Shown in pieces: positions 9,717 to 18,661 of a stretch of DNA of 64,000 nt. Below the pieces are notes generated by a model that was not told the DNA's origin, did no database searches, and was given only the letters and a program-made list of their open reading frames with translations. The stretch is from Acidobacteriota bacterium (GTDB taxonomy: Bacteria > Acidobacteriota > Blastocatellia > RBC074). The stretch covers positions 1 to 64,000 of the forward strand of contig JAFDVI010000020.1 in NCBI GenBank assembly GCA_018269055.1, written 5' to 3'. Position 1 is the first letter of the stretch. Every line of letters begins with the position of its first letter. The translations under genes were made by a program, and so were the position numbers.

Positions 9717-10766
9717 ATGTCCTTCACCCCGCTGATCAAGGCTGCCGACTGGGCGCCGCCATTCGATTGGCATCGAATTACCACCATTGACGCTCATACC
9801 GAAGGCGAACCGTTTCGAGTCATAGTCAGCGGTTTTCCCGAGCTTGAGGGCGAAACGATTCTGGCTCGGCGGCGATTTGCCAAGGAGCATTTTGACCACT
9901 TGCGAACTGCGTTGATGTGGGAACCGCGTGGCCATGCGGATATGTACGGTTGCATTGTGACGCCGCCGGTCTCGCCCGAAGCCGATGTCGGAATCCTGTT
10001 TCTGCACAACGAAGGTTACAGCACGATGTGCGGCCACGGCATCATCGGTTTCACGACTGTTGCATTGGAAACCGGAATGTTTCCGTTAGTAGACCCCGTG
10101 ACGACGATCAGGATTGATTCCCCAGCCGGAGGGATTACCGCTCACGGACGAATCAAAGAGGGCCGCGTGGAAAGTGTTTACTTCCACAACGTGCCCTCCT
10201 TCGTCGTTGAACTGGATGCCGAAGTGGATGTGCCGGAACTCGGTCGCGTTCGATACGATTTGGCCTATGGCGGAGCGTTTTATGCCTACGTTAAGGCAAA
10301 AGATGTCGGCTTGAGTTGTCGCCCGGAAGACTTTCGCCAATTAATCGAAACAGGCATGCAGATCAAACGCGCCGTGATGGCGAGCCGCACAATCCCGCAT
10401 CCGTTTGAAGAAGATTTGAGCTTTCTGTATGGCACGATTTTCGTCGGTGAAGCTGAAAACCCTGCTCACCACAGCCGCAACGTGTGCATCTTTGCCGAAG
10501 GCGAAGTGGATCGTTCGCCAACGGGAACCGGCGTCAGCGGACGATTGGCGATTCATCACGCGCGCGGCGACATTGGCCTCGGCGAATCCATCACCATCGA
10601 AAGCATCATCGGCAGCACCTTCACCGGTCGCGTTGCGGAGACGACAATTTTTGGCTCTCACACGGCGATCATCCCCGAAGTCGAAGGCACGGCGCACATC
10701 ACCGGCAGACATGAGTTTCTGATTGATCCAATGGATGAATTGAAAGCAGGATTTTTGCTTCGCTAA
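9717..10766 (+). CDS. Trans-3-hydroxy-L-proline dehydratase (proline racemase family)
   Basis: Member of the proline racemase superfamily, 349 aa. Racemases and 4-hydroxyproline epimerases use two cysteines. Here the first is present in MCGHG (Cys about 105), while the second site reads DRSPTGTG, with Thr (about 269) in place of Cys. That Cys/Thr pair is the hallmark of trans-3-hydroxy-L-proline dehydratases, which make pyrroline-2-carboxylate for reduction to proline. The assignment therefore rests on the active site. No proline-catabolic neighbour is seen. The ATG at 9717 was preferred over the TTG two codons upstream; the ribosome binding site is weak. Confidence 0.85.
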   Translation: MSFTPLIKAADWAPPFDWHRITTIDAHTEGEPFRVIVSGFPELEGETILARRRFAKEHFDHLRTALMWEPRGHADMYGCIVTPPVSPEADVGILFLHNEGYSTMCGHGIIGFTTVALETGMFPLVDPVTTIRIDSPAGGITAHGRIKEGRVESVYFHNVPSFVVELDAEVDVPELGRVRYDLAYGGAFYAYVKAKDVGLSCRPEDFRQLIETGMQIKRAVMASRTIPHPFEEDLSFLYGTIFVGEAENPAHHSRNVCIFAEGEVDRSPTGTGVSGRLAIHHARGDIGLGESITIESIIGSTFTGRVAETTIFGSHTAIIPEVEGTAHITGRHEFLIDPMDELKAGFLLR

Positions 10767-10884
10767 CCCAACGAAGCCAATACCAGTTCCCAATTAATGC
10801 TGCTTTCAATCTCAGCGGACATGGTTTATTAAGTTCACTCGTTATCACCAACCACATTCACCCCAAGCAGGAAAGGATACTGAA

Positions 10885-12180
10885 ATGAACTTGACTGATT
10901 TGCAGCGCAAATCAAATTCTCTGCCCTTCGTGCGCAGTTTCGCCATTTGCGGGTTGCTGACTTTGGGACTGGCGTTCCAGGCCTCCTCCCAAACCAAACC
11001 AAAAGCCAAACCTGTCGCCCAACCGAAATCCGCCAAACTGGCTGTGCCGGCAATCGAACCGGAAGTGCAGGCGGCTCTGGATCGAATTTCGGAAGATTCG
11101 CTGCGCGGAAATTTGTCGTTTATCGCGTCGGATTTGCTGGAAGGCCGCGCAACGCCTTCACGCGGATTGAATATCGCGGCGGAATACATCGCCGCGCAAT
11201 TTCGCAAAGCCGGTTTGGAACCGGCAGGCGACGCCAACGAAAAGGGCGAAAAGGGATTTTTCCAAACTGCTGTCTGGGTAATTGGCGCGAAAAACGGAGA
11301 AAGCTTCGAGGTAGCGACGCAAGATGGTTCGATGAAAATCCGTATGCGCGCTCCGCAGATTGAACAACTAACGCAAGCCGGACTTATCACCAAAACGCCG
11401 CCGACCGGCGACCAAAAAGAAGAGATTCAAGGCTTCAAAACCAGCAACGTCGTCGGCGTGCTGCGCGGTTCTGACCCTGCGTTGAAAGACACCTACGTCA
11501 TGGTGACGGCGCATTACGATCACATCGGCATCAGCAACGGCATGGCCGGAACCGATATCATCAACAATGGAGCCAACGACGATGGCAGCGGAACCGTTTC
11601 CGTGATCGAACTGGCGACGGCGCTGGCTTCGATGAAAACGCGTCCCAAGCGCAGCATCGTCTTTGCCACCTTCTTTGGCGAAGAACGCGGCGGATGGGGT
11701 TCGCGATATTACGGCAAACATGCTCCCTTCCCGTTGGAAAAAACCGTCGCCGATGTGAACCTGGAACACGTTGGCCGCACGGACGATACGGAAGGCGATA
11801 AATCGAACACCGCTACGCTGACCGGATTTGATTATTCGGATATGGGGCCAATCTTCAAAAAGGCTGGCGAATTGACAGGCATCAACGTTTACAAACACGA
11901 AAAGAACAGCGACGCGTTCTTTTCCCGCAGCGACAACCAGATGATGGCTGACGCCGGAGTCCCCGCACATACGCTCTGCGTGGCGTTCATCTTTCCCGAT
12001 TACCACAAAGTCGGCGACCACTGGGACAAGATCAATTATCCGAACCTGGCCAAAACCAACCGCATGGTGGCGCTGGCGCTGACGATGATCGCGAACAACC
12101 CGGAAGCTCCGAAATGGAACGTCGCGAATCCAAAAACCGCTCGTTACGTCGAAGCGTGGAAGAAACTGCAAACAAAGTAA
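10885..12180 (+). CDS. Secreted M28-family metallopeptidase
   Basis: Zinc aminopeptidase-like M28 peptidase, 431 aa, with an N-terminal export signal (hydrophobic segment around residues 13-32) after AGGAAAGGA as ribosome binding site. Dinuclear zinc ligands and catalytic residues are visible: His210/Asp212 in TAHYDHIG, Asp232 in GANDDGSGT, Glu266-Glu267 in FFGEERGG and His374 in PDYHKVGD. The position usually held by Asp (NLDM/VGR) is Glu294 here (VNLEHVGR). Residues 80-190 form the non-catalytic insert common in bacterial secreted M28 enzymes. The substrate is probably extracellular peptide, but the exact specificity is unknown. Confidence 0.88.
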   Translation: MNLTDLQRKSNSLPFVRSFAICGLLTLGLAFQASSQTKPKAKPVAQPKSAKLAVPAIEPEVQAALDRISEDSLRGNLSFIASDLLEGRATPSRGLNIAAEYIAAQFRKAGLEPAGDANEKGEKGFFQTAVWVIGAKNGESFEVATQDGSMKIRMRAPQIEQLTQAGLITKTPPTGDQKEEIQGFKTSNVVGVLRGSDPALKDTYVMVTAHYDHIGISNGMAGTDIINNGANDDGSGTVSVIELATALASMKTRPKRSIVFATFFGEERGGWGSRYYGKHAPFPLEKTVADVNLEHVGRTDDTEGDKSNTATLTGFDYSDMGPIFKKAGELTGINVYKHEKNSDAFFSRSDNQMMADAGVPAHTLCVAFIFPDYHKVGDHWDKINYPNLAKTNRMVALALTMIANNPEAPKWNVANPKTARYVEAWKKLQTK

Positions 12181-12193
12181 GTCACCAATTGAC

Positions 12194-12286
12194 CATTGCC
12201 CATTCGCCATTACCCATTACCGACAGGTAGAAATACGCTCTTACCCTGACCGGCAATGGGTAATGCGCAATGGGTAATGGCGAATG
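12194..12286. repeat. Inverted arrays of heptamer repeats (STRR-like)
   Basis: Left array 12194-12221 holds four tandem 7-mers of the form CATTRCC (CATTGCC, CATTCGC, CATTACC, CATTACC). Right array 12252-12286 holds five 7-mers in the opposite orientation (GGCAATG, GGTAATG, CGCAATG, GGTAATG, GCGAATG). An 18-bp perfect inverted repeat pairs 12201-12218 with 12269-12286. The arrays begin 13 bp after one stop codon and end 10 bp before the next start codon. They recall the short tandemly repeated repeats of cyanobacteria. Confidence 0.85.
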
Positions 12287-12296
12287 CCTGTTACCG

Positions 12297-13460
12297 ATGA
12301 AAGAGTCTTTTCGAATTCAATCTGTTCAAACGCCGATCATTCCCGTTGTCGGCGAACTGATTCGCCAGCATCCCGGCACGATTTCGCTCGGCCAGGGAGT
12401 CGTCTGGTATCCGCCGCCAACGGAAGCCTTCGAGCAAATCAAGGAAATGCTGGCCGATGCTTCGCAGCATAAATACCAAGCGGTTTATGGAATCCCTGCG
12501 CTGTTGAAGGAAATCGAAACAAAGCTGCGCGAAGAAAACGGCATTGAACTGACCAACAGCCGGATTGTCGTCACCGCTGGCGGCAACATGGCTTTCATCA
12601 ACGCGCTGCTGGCCGTGGCCGACGCGGGCAACGAAGTCATTTTGCAAACGCCGTATTACTTCAACCACGAAATGGCCATCACGATGGTCAACTGCCGTCC
12701 CGTGTTGGTGCCAACAGATGAAAACTACCAGCTCCAGCCGCAGTTGATTGCCGAAGCCATCACCGAACGGACGCGCGCCGTGGTCACCATTTCGCCGAAC
12801 AATCCGACCGGCGCGGTGTACCCCGAAGCAGCGATACGCGAAGTCAATGAGCTTTGTCGAGCGCGCGGCATTTATCATATTCACGACGAAGCTTACGAAT
12901 ACTTCACCTACGACGACGCGCGACATTTTTCGCCGGGTTCGATTTCCGATAGCAGCGAATACACGATCTCTCTGTATTCACTGTCGAAAGCCTACGGATT
13001 TGCCAGTTGGCGCATCGGCTTTATGGTCATTCCCGACCATCTGTTTCAGGCGGTGAACAAAATTCAGGATACGATTTTGATTTGTCCGCCGGTCGTTTCG
13101 CAGTTCGCCGCCGTTGGAGCCATGCGCGTCGGCGCGGAGTATTGTCGCCAGAAGCGGCAGCAGCTTGCCGACGTGCGCCAACTGGTTTTAACTGAACTTG
13201 ATCGGTTGAAAGCTTACGCCGTCATTCCGCCTTCGGACGGCGCGTTTTACTTCTTTCTGAAGCTGAACACGGATTTGCAGCCGCTGGCGCTGGTCGAACA
13301 GTTGGTCAAGGAACATCGCGTCGCGGCAATTCCCGGTTCAGCGTTTGGGATGGAAAGCGGATGTTATCTGCGTGTGGCGTACGGAGCCTTGCAGCGCGAA
13401 ACCGTCGCTGAAGGCATTGGCCGACTGGTCAACGGCATCAAAACGATTTTAGGTGTTTAG
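12297..13460 (+). CDS. PLP-dependent class I/II aminotransferase
   Basis: Fold-type I aminotransferase, 387 aa. Visible signatures are TISLGQGVVWYPPP near the N-terminus, ISPNNPTGAVYPEAAI, the HDEAYEYFTY segment, and the PLP lysine K231 in SLSKAYGFASWRIGFM. It resembles the aspartate/methionine/glutamine transaminase group. The next gene on the same strand is an omega-amidase-like hydrolase, which is the enzyme pair of the glutamine transaminase-omega-amidase route, so a keto-acid amidating or methionine-salvage role is inferred. The ATG at 12297 gives the family N-terminus; upstream in-frame codons lie inside the heptamer repeat. No clear ribosome binding site is present. Confidence 0.85.
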   Translation: MKESFRIQSVQTPIIPVVGELIRQHPGTISLGQGVVWYPPPTEAFEQIKEMLADASQHKYQAVYGIPALLKEIETKLREENGIELTNSRIVVTAGGNMAFINALLAVADAGNEVILQTPYYFNHEMAITMVNCRPVLVPTDENYQLQPQLIAEAITERTRAVVTISPNNPTGAVYPEAAIREVNELCRARGIYHIHDEAYEYFTYDDARHFSPGSISDSSEYTISLYSLSKAYGFASWRIGFMVIPDHLFQAVNKIQDTILICPPVVSQFAAVGAMRVGAEYCRQKRQQLADVRQLVLTELDRLKAYAVIPPSDGAFYFFLKLNTDLQPLALVEQLVKEHRVAAIPGSAFGMESGCYLRVAYGALQRETVAEGIGRLVNGIKTILGV

Positions 13461-13499
13461 AGTTCAAGCTTTAGCTTGTCAACCTGAAGGTTGAACTCT
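13459..13499. repeat. GAGTTC-type intergenic palindrome, copy A
   Basis: AGAGTTCAA (13459-13467) is mirrored by TTGAACTCT (13491-13499), with further partial internal pairing (AAGCTTTAGCTT). It overlaps the stop codon of the aminotransferase gene. Two related copies lie at 16352 and 37713. Confidence 0.6.
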
Positions 13500-13519
13500 G
13501 AACGATTGGAGCTTGAGAA

Positions 13520-14302
13520 ATGAAGATTTATGGATTGCAGATTGACTCGGTGTGGGAAACCAAAGCGCCGAATCACGATAAAGTCACTTCTCTGCTTGAT
13601 CGCGCCAAACCGGAAGCAGGGTCGCTGGTCGTGCTCGGCGAAATGTTTGCGACGGGATTCAGCATGAACGTCGCGGCAATTCACGACAGCGACACGCACG
13701 AAACTCAATCCTTTCTTGCCCAAACCGCCGCAAAACGCAAAATCTTTCTGCTCGGCGGAGTCGTCACCAAAGCCGCCAACGGCTTAGGCAGAAACGAATC
13801 CGTCGTGTATTCGCCCAAGGGCGACGAAATCGCCCGGTATTGCAAACTGCAACCGTTCACGCTCGGCGGCGAAAAAGCCAACTATGTTGCGGGCAACGAT
13901 GTTTGCTTGTTTAACTGGCAGGATTTCACCGTCGCCAGCTTCATCTGCTACGACCTGCGATTTCCGGAAATCTTCCGCGTTGCAGCCAACCGTGGAGCCA
14001 ATCTGATCACGGTTATCGCCAGTTGGCCGGATGCCCGTATTGACCACTGGATTTCGCTGCTCAAAGCGCGCGCGATTGAAAACCAGGCCTATGTCATCGG
14101 CGTCAATCGCTGCGGCAATGATCCGAAGCTGTATCATTCCGGGCGAAGCTCAATTTTTGATCCCAGCGGAAAATTGCTGGCCGACGCCGGGAGTGAAGAA
14201 GGCTGGGTCGAAGCGGAAGTCAGTCTGGCTTCGTTGCTGGATTATCGAAACGCGCTGCCATTTTTGAGCGATATGCGCCCGGAATTTGTGAAGTCTGAAT
14301 GA
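13520..14302 (+). CDS. Carbon-nitrogen hydrolase, omega-amidase-like
   Basis: Nitrilase-superfamily amidase, 260 aa, with the complete Glu-Lys-Cys triad: Glu41 in GEMFATGFS, Lys109 in YCKLQPF and Cys143 in FICYDLRFPE. The short length and the EMFATGFSM motif match YafV/Nit2-type omega-amidases, which hydrolyse alpha-ketoglutaramate or alpha-ketosuccinamate to the dicarboxylic keto acid. The gene follows an aminotransferase with only a palindromic repeat between, which supports a joint transaminase/omega-amidase pathway. The start has GGAG upstream (GATTGGAGCTTGAGAA). Cytoplasmic, no signal peptide. The substrate is inferred from family and context, not proven. Confidence 0.86.
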   Translation: MKIYGLQIDSVWETKAPNHDKVTSLLDRAKPEAGSLVVLGEMFATGFSMNVAAIHDSDTHETQSFLAQTAAKRKIFLLGGVVTKAANGLGRNESVVYSPKGDEIARYCKLQPFTLGGEKANYVAGNDVCLFNWQDFTVASFICYDLRFPEIFRVAANRGANLITVIASWPDARIDHWISLLKARAIENQAYVIGVNRCGNDPKLYHSGRSSIFDPSGKLLADAGSEEGWVEAEVSLASLLDYRNALPFLSDMRPEFVKSE

Positions 14303-14327
14303 CTTCCCCCAAACCCCTTCGATAGTT

Positions 14328-14705
14328 ATGACAAAATTGATTTTGGTTATGATCGGCGGAGCAGTGGGAACCGGGTTCCGCTATGGTTTGTCATCGCTCA
14401 TCTATAGCTTCATCAAAAAGCCGACGTTTCCCTATGCCAATTTGGTCATCAATGTGTCGGGCAGCTTTGTGATCGGATTGCTTGCCGAAGCGTTCGAAAC
14501 CAAAGTGCTGGCTTCACCAGTTACACGTGCAGCCTTGCTGACCGGTGTGCTGGGCGGTTACACGACATTTTCCAGTTTTTCACTGGAAACGCTTTCACTG
14601 CTTAGAGACGACGAATGGTTTCTGGCGTTTGTCAACGTCGCAGGCAGCGTCCTGCTCGGACTGATCGCCGTCTGGCTAGGCGTGCGGCTGGCGCAATTGT
14701 TATGA
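14328..14705 (+). CDS. crcB: Fluoride exporter CrcB/Fluc
   Basis: Small four-helix membrane channel that exports fluoride, acting as an antiparallel dimer. 125 aa is the normal length. Signature segments are GGAVGTGFRYGLS at the N-terminus, PYANLVINVSGSFVIGLL with the conserved Asn, and GVLGGYTTFSSFS with the conserved phenylalanine/TTFS motif of the pore. The DUF190 gene that follows 18 bp downstream is a frequent partner of crcB. I see no fluoride riboswitch in the 25-bp spacer upstream, so expression may depend on the preceding genes. Confidence 0.95.
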   Translation: MTKLILVMIGGAVGTGFRYGLSSLIYSFIKKPTFPYANLVINVSGSFVIGLLAEAFETKVLASPVTRAALLTGVLGGYTTFSSFSLETLSLLRDDEWFLAFVNVAGSVLLGLIAVWLGVRLAQLL

Positions 14706-14723
14706 TGACCCAGAGGTGTAGTT

Positions 14724-15065
14724 ATGAAAATCCCGGAACAGGGCCAACTGCTGCGCATTTTCATCGGCGAATCGGACAAATGGCAAGGCAAGCCGCTCTA
14801 TGAAGCGATCATCCTCAAAGCGCGTGAGATGAATATTGCCGGCGCGACAATGCTGCGCGGGATGATGGGATACGGCGCCAACAGCCGCATTCATACCGCA
14901 AAGATTTTGCGTCTTTCAGAGGATTTGCCTGTCGTCGTCGAAATCGTGGACAGCGCCGAAATGATCGCTGCGCTGATGCCGCATATCGAAGAAATGGTCA
15001 CCGAAGGATTGGTGACGCTCGAAGAAATTCACGTGGTCAAATATCGCGGCAGGCAGCCGAAGTAA
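14724..15065 (+). CDS. DUF190 family protein
   Basis: 113-aa cytoplasmic protein of the DUF190 family, structurally PII-like. It starts with the family pattern of an N-terminal [20 protein letters not shown] segment, then [12 protein letters not shown] and [11 protein letters not shown], ending in a basic tail. Its function is not established. Members sit beside crcB fluoride channels in many bacteria, as here, and may regulate or sense in fluoride response. Preceded by AGAGGTG near the start. Probably co-transcribed with crcB. Confidence 0.88.
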   Translation: MKIPEQGQLLRIFIGESDKWQGKPLYEAIILKAREMNIAGATMLRGMMGYGANSRIHTAKILRLSEDLPVVVEIVDSAEMIAALMPHIEEMVTEGLVTLEEIHVVKYRGRQPK

Positions 15066-15147
15066 GCGTTTTGTGTTACTCTCCCCTCGAAACAATTCCA
15101 AATCAGAACCCGAAAATTTGTCACACCAATCAGAGGAGAAACGGTTT

Positions 15148-16344
15148 ATGTCAGAGAGAACCATTCTCTGTATTACCAGCTATGAAAAAGGACATGAATT
15201 CATTCGCGAAGCCAAACGCCAGGGCTGGCGCGTGATTTTGTTGACGAAAGAGGATTTGAAAGACGCCGATTGGCCGCGCGATTACGTGGACGAATTTTTT
15301 CTGATGCCTGACCTGACCGTTCGGCAATACATGATCAATGCGGTCAGTTATCTGGCCCGAACCAACAACATTGACCGTTTGGTGGCGCTGGATGAATTCG
15401 ACATCGAGATGGCCGCCACCTTGCGCGAACATTTGCGTATGCCCGGAATGGGAGAAACCACCAGCCGCTATTTTCGCGATAAACTGGCCATGCGCATGCG
15501 CGCACAGGACAAAGGCATTCGCGTCCCGGAATTTTGCCACGTTCTGAACCACGAAAAATTGCACGTATACACCCTGCGCGTTTCTCCTCCCTGGGTAATG
15601 AAACCGCGTTCGTCGGCTTCGGCAATCGGAATCAGGAAAATCCACGACGCAGACGAATTGTGGCGGATCGTCCATCAACTCGGCGACGAACAGTCAAATT
15701 ACGTGTTGGAGCAGTTCGTGCCCGGCGAAGTTTTCCACGTGGATTCCATTGTCGAAGACAAAAAAGTTCTGTTTGCAGTGGCCAGTGGTTACGGCGCGCC
15801 GCCGATGAACGTCGCGCACGACGGCGGCATTTTCACCACGCGATTGTTGCCGCGAAAATCGAAAGACGAAAAAGACCTGCAAAAATGCAATAAAGAAGTC
15901 GTCAAGGATTTGGGGCTGGTGCGCGGCGTGACGCACGCCGAATTCATCAAAGCAAACGCGGACGGCAAGTTTTACTTTCTGGAAATCGCCGCCCGCGTCG
16001 GCGGAGCCAACATCGCCGAAACCATCGAAGCCGCCACAGGATTGAACCTGTGGGGCGAATGGGCCAGGGTGGAAACGGCGACCAAAGAACACCCTTACGA
16101 ATTGAAAAAACCGAATGAACTGTATTCCGGGATCATTGCTTCGCTGGCGCGGCAGGAATGGCCGGACACGTCGTCGTATAACGATCCGGAAATTGTTTGG
16201 CGCATGAACAAACATCATCACGCCGGATTGATCGTCGCGTCGAAAGATCCGGCCCGCGTCGAAGAACTGTTGAATTCGTACGTCGAGCGTTTTTACCAGG
16301 ACTTTCACGCCAGCGTGCCGCTGCCTGACAAACCGACCTCATAA
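15148..16344 (+). CDS. ATP-grasp domain enzyme
   Basis: 398-aa cytoplasmic protein of the ATP-grasp ligase fold, similar to carbamoyl-phosphate-synthase-like or biotin-carboxylase-like ATPases. The N-terminal pre-ATP domain begins [16 protein letters not shown]. The ATP-binding part holds [19 protein letters not shown], the [13 protein letters not shown] loop and the metal-binding [12 protein letters not shown] near residue 280. These enzymes join a carboxylate to an amine or thiol via an acyl phosphate; the substrate cannot be told. The ATG at 15148 follows AGAGGAGAA and is chosen over an open upstream extension. It stands alone, with a palindromic repeat after it. Confidence 0.8.
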   Translation: MSERTILCITSYEKGHEFIREAKRQGWRVILLTKEDLKDADWPRDYVDEFFLMPDLTVRQYMINAVSYLARTNNIDRLVALDEFDIEMAATLREHLRMPGMGETTSRYFRDKLAMRMRAQDKGIRVPEFCHVLNHEKLHVYTLRVSPPWVMKPRSSASAIGIRKIHDADELWRIVHQLGDEQSNYVLEQFVPGEVFHVDSIVEDKKVLFAVASGYGAPPMNVAHDGGIFTTRLLPRKSKDEKDLQKCNKEVVKDLGLVRGVTHAEFIKANADGKFYFLEIAARVGGANIAETIEAATGLNLWGEWARVETATKEHPYELKKPNELYSGIIASLARQEWPDTSSYNDPEIVWRMNKHHHAGLIVASKDPARVEELLNSYVERFYQDFHASVPLPDKPTS

Positions 16345-16351
16345 CCCCGTT

Positions 16352-16407
16352 CAGAGTTCACGCTTCAGCGTGTTGAGGCCTGCTTGCACGCTGAAGCGCG
16401 AACTCTG
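16352..16407. repeat. GAGTTC-type intergenic palindrome, copy B
   Basis: The 21-bp arms 16352-16372 and 16387-16407 are complementary with one mismatch; the core reads GAGTTCACGCTTCAGCGTG. It sits 7 bp after a stop codon and about 20 bp before the next start. There is no T-run, so it is a repeat of the same family as copies A and C rather than a plain terminator, though it could also end transcripts. Confidence 0.8.
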
Positions 16408-16427
16408 GGCCATTCCGAGGAATCGAA

Positions 16428-18647
16428 ATGAAGAAATCGTTTTTATCATTGCTGCTCACCGGTTCCCTGACCATTTCCGCTCCGCTCGGCGCGCTCTGCC
16501 AAAATCCTGCGCCGCAACAGCAACCGCAACAGGTTTCCATTCGCTCCGCCGAAGTGTTGCTGGATGTCGTCGTCAAAGACAAAAAAGGCAAGTTTGTCAA
16601 AGACCTGAATTCCGCCGACCTGGAAGTTTTTGAAGACGGCGCGAAACAGCAGATCGAATCCTTTCGGATGGTGACGCGACCATCGGCAGCGAAATCCGAG
16701 CCGGAAAAATCCGACAAGAAAGAAACCGCTCCGCCCGCAGCGACCACTCCGGCGGAAAAAGAGGTCAAACTGACTTCAGGCGAAAACGACATCGGCGTCA
16801 GCGCCATCGCGTTGGTGTTTGACCGTTTGTCAACCGACGCGCGCAAACGCGCGCATGATTCGGCAATGACTTACCTTGGCGAAAGCACGCGCCCGAATGA
16901 TTTCATTGGCGTGTTCAACATTGATCTTTCGCTGCGTGTTTTGCAGAACTACACCACTGACAACCAATTGATCCGCGAAGCAATTGAAAAAGCCAGTTCA
17001 AGTTCTTCGGCAAACTTTGCCTCGCACGCGGAAGAAGCGCGCAGCCTGAACCAACGCATTGAACAGTTGCAAAAACAGGTTTCCAGCTCGGCGGCGACTG
17101 CCGCAGGTGGCGGCGGCGCTGGTGCAGCCGCTGCCGGTTCCGCTTCCGGCGAAGCGGGCGTGGATCTTCAGTTTGCCGAAATGACGCGGCGGACGCTGGA
17201 AACGTTTGAAGTGCTGGAACGCGACCAACAAGGCTATGCAACATCCAACGGGTTGCTGGCCGTGGTCAATTCCATGCGGAACCTGCCCGGTCGCAAAGCG
17301 GTCATTTTCTTTTCCGAAGGCTTGGCGATTCCGCCAAACGTCGTTCAGCATTTTCGTTCCGTCATCAACAACGCCAACAAACTGAATGTCAGCATTTACT
17401 CGATTGATTCCGCAGGGCTGCGCGCGACCAACCCGAACCAGGAAGCCCGCGACGAAATCAACGCGCTGGGTCGTCGCCGTGTTGACGCCGATCCCGGACG
17501 CCCTGAACTCGGTCGTCCGATGACGGCGATGTTGGAACGCAACGAAGATTTGATCAAACTCAATCCGCAAAGCGGACTGACGCAGTTGGCAGTGGAAACC
17601 GGCGGCGCGTTCATCGGCGACACCAACAACGTAGGCATGCGGTTGCGCCAGGTGGACGAAGACCTGCACACCTATTACCTGGTCAGTTACGTGCCGACCA
17701 ATCAAAACATTGACGGCAAATTCCGCCAGATTTCGGTCAAAACCAAACACGACGATTGGGAAGTGCAAACCCGCCAAGGCTATTTCGCCGTCAACGCCAC
17801 CGGCTATGTTCCGATGCTGTATTACGAATCGCCCGCGTTGGTTGCATTGAATAAACCGACCGCGCCAAACGCATTTCCGATGGATGCTTACGGCTTCAAT
17901 TTTCCCGACACGACCAAACAACTTCGCACCGTTGTCGAAGTTCAAACCGCCGCCAATTCCTTCACCTTCACCGAAGACAAAGCCAAGAAAACCTTCAGCA
18001 CCAACTTCACGATTCTGGCGCTGATTAAAGACCAGTCGAAACAAGTCGTCGGCAAACTCAGCCGCCAATACGTGCTGAACGGCCCGTCAGACAAAATGAA
18101 AGGCATGCAAAACGGAGCCGTGCTGTTTTACAAGGAAACCGATTTGCCGCCGGGCAAATACGAAGTCGAAACCGTCGCGTATGACGCGCCCACGGAAAAA
18201 GCCAGCGTGCGCCGTTTCAATTTGGAGGTTCCCGAAACCGACGAAAGCAAACTCCGTTTGAGCAGCATCGCCTTGATCCAGCGCGCCGAAAAAGCGCCCG
18301 CCGACCAAAAAGCCGAAAGCTTTTTCCAGTTCGGCGAAATCATGATCTATCCGAACCTGGGCACGGCCTTCAAAAAATCCGCGAAACAGCTCGGGTTTTA
18401 TTTCGTGGTTTATCCGGCCAAAGGATCAAAGCCTGTGACCGAATTCACCTTGCAAGTCACGCAAGGCAAGAACACGGTCGCGGACTTTCCGCTGAAGCTC
18501 GGCACGCCCGACGCGCAAGGCCGCATCGCTTACGCCAGCGCGCTGCCGATTGAAAGCCTGAATCCGGGCACGTACACCCTGAAGATCACAGTAAAAGACG
18601 GCCAAACCAGCGTATCGCGCTTGCAAAACTTCACCGTCGAACCTTGA
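16428..18647 (+). CDS. Secreted VWFA-related domain protein
   Basis: 739-aa exported protein with a signal peptide (MKKSFLSLLLTGSLTISAPL). Residues 40-80 carry the segment VEVLLDVVVKDKKGKFVKDL-like (here RSAEVLLDVVVKDKKGKFVK), which with DLEVFEDGAKQQIESF marks the acidobacterial VWFA-related family. The von Willebrand A-like domain follows (ISAIALVFDRLS as MIDAS-like start, later GRKAVIFFSEGLAIP) and extends to about residue 440. A Gly/Ala-rich linker (AAGGGGAGAAAAGSASG) interrupts it near residue 225. The C-terminal half is beta-rich and may bind extracellular partners. This family is abundant in Acidobacteria; its role (adhesion or matrix interaction) is not established. Confidence 0.85.
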   Translation: MKKSFLSLLLTGSLTISAPLGALCQNPAPQQQPQQVSIRSAEVLLDVVVKDKKGKFVKDLNSADLEVFEDGAKQQIESFRMVTRPSAAKSEPEKSDKKETAPPAATTPAEKEVKLTSGENDIGVSAIALVFDRLSTDARKRAHDSAMTYLGESTRPNDFIGVFNIDLSLRVLQNYTTDNQLIREAIEKASSSSSANFASHAEEARSLNQRIEQLQKQVSSSAATAAGGGGAGAAAAGSASGEAGVDLQFAEMTRRTLETFEVLERDQQGYATSNGLLAVVNSMRNLPGRKAVIFFSEGLAIPPNVVQHFRSVINNANKLNVSIYSIDSAGLRATNPNQEARDEINALGRRRVDADPGRPELGRPMTAMLERNEDLIKLNPQSGLTQLAVETGGAFIGDTNNVGMRLRQVDEDLHTYYLVSYVPTNQNIDGKFRQISVKTKHDDWEVQTRQGYFAVNATGYVPMLYYESPALVALNKPTAPNAFPMDAYGFNFPDTTKQLRTVVEVQTAANSFTFTEDKAKKTFSTNFTILALIKDQSKQVVGKLSRQYVLNGPSDKMKGMQNGAVLFYKETDLPPGKYEVETVAYDAPTEKASVRRFNLEVPETDESKLRLSSIALIQRAEKAPADQKAESFFQFGEIMIYPNLGTAFKKSAKQLGFYFVVYPAKGSKPVTEFTLQVTQGKNTVADFPLKLGTPDAQGRIAYASALPIESLNPGTYTLKITVKDGQTSVSRLQNFTVEP

Positions 18648-18661
18648 AATTGGAGATTGGT

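Noticed and set aside
12194..12286. CRISPR array
   Set aside because: The units are 7 bp, contiguous and inverted, with no spacers; it is an STRR-like repeat.
14303..14327. Fluoride riboswitch before crcB
   Set aside because: The spacer is only 25 bp and lacks the riboswitch consensus.
16352..16407. Plain intrinsic terminator
   Set aside because: It has no T-run on either strand, and related palindromes occur at two other spacers, so it is better seen as a repeat.
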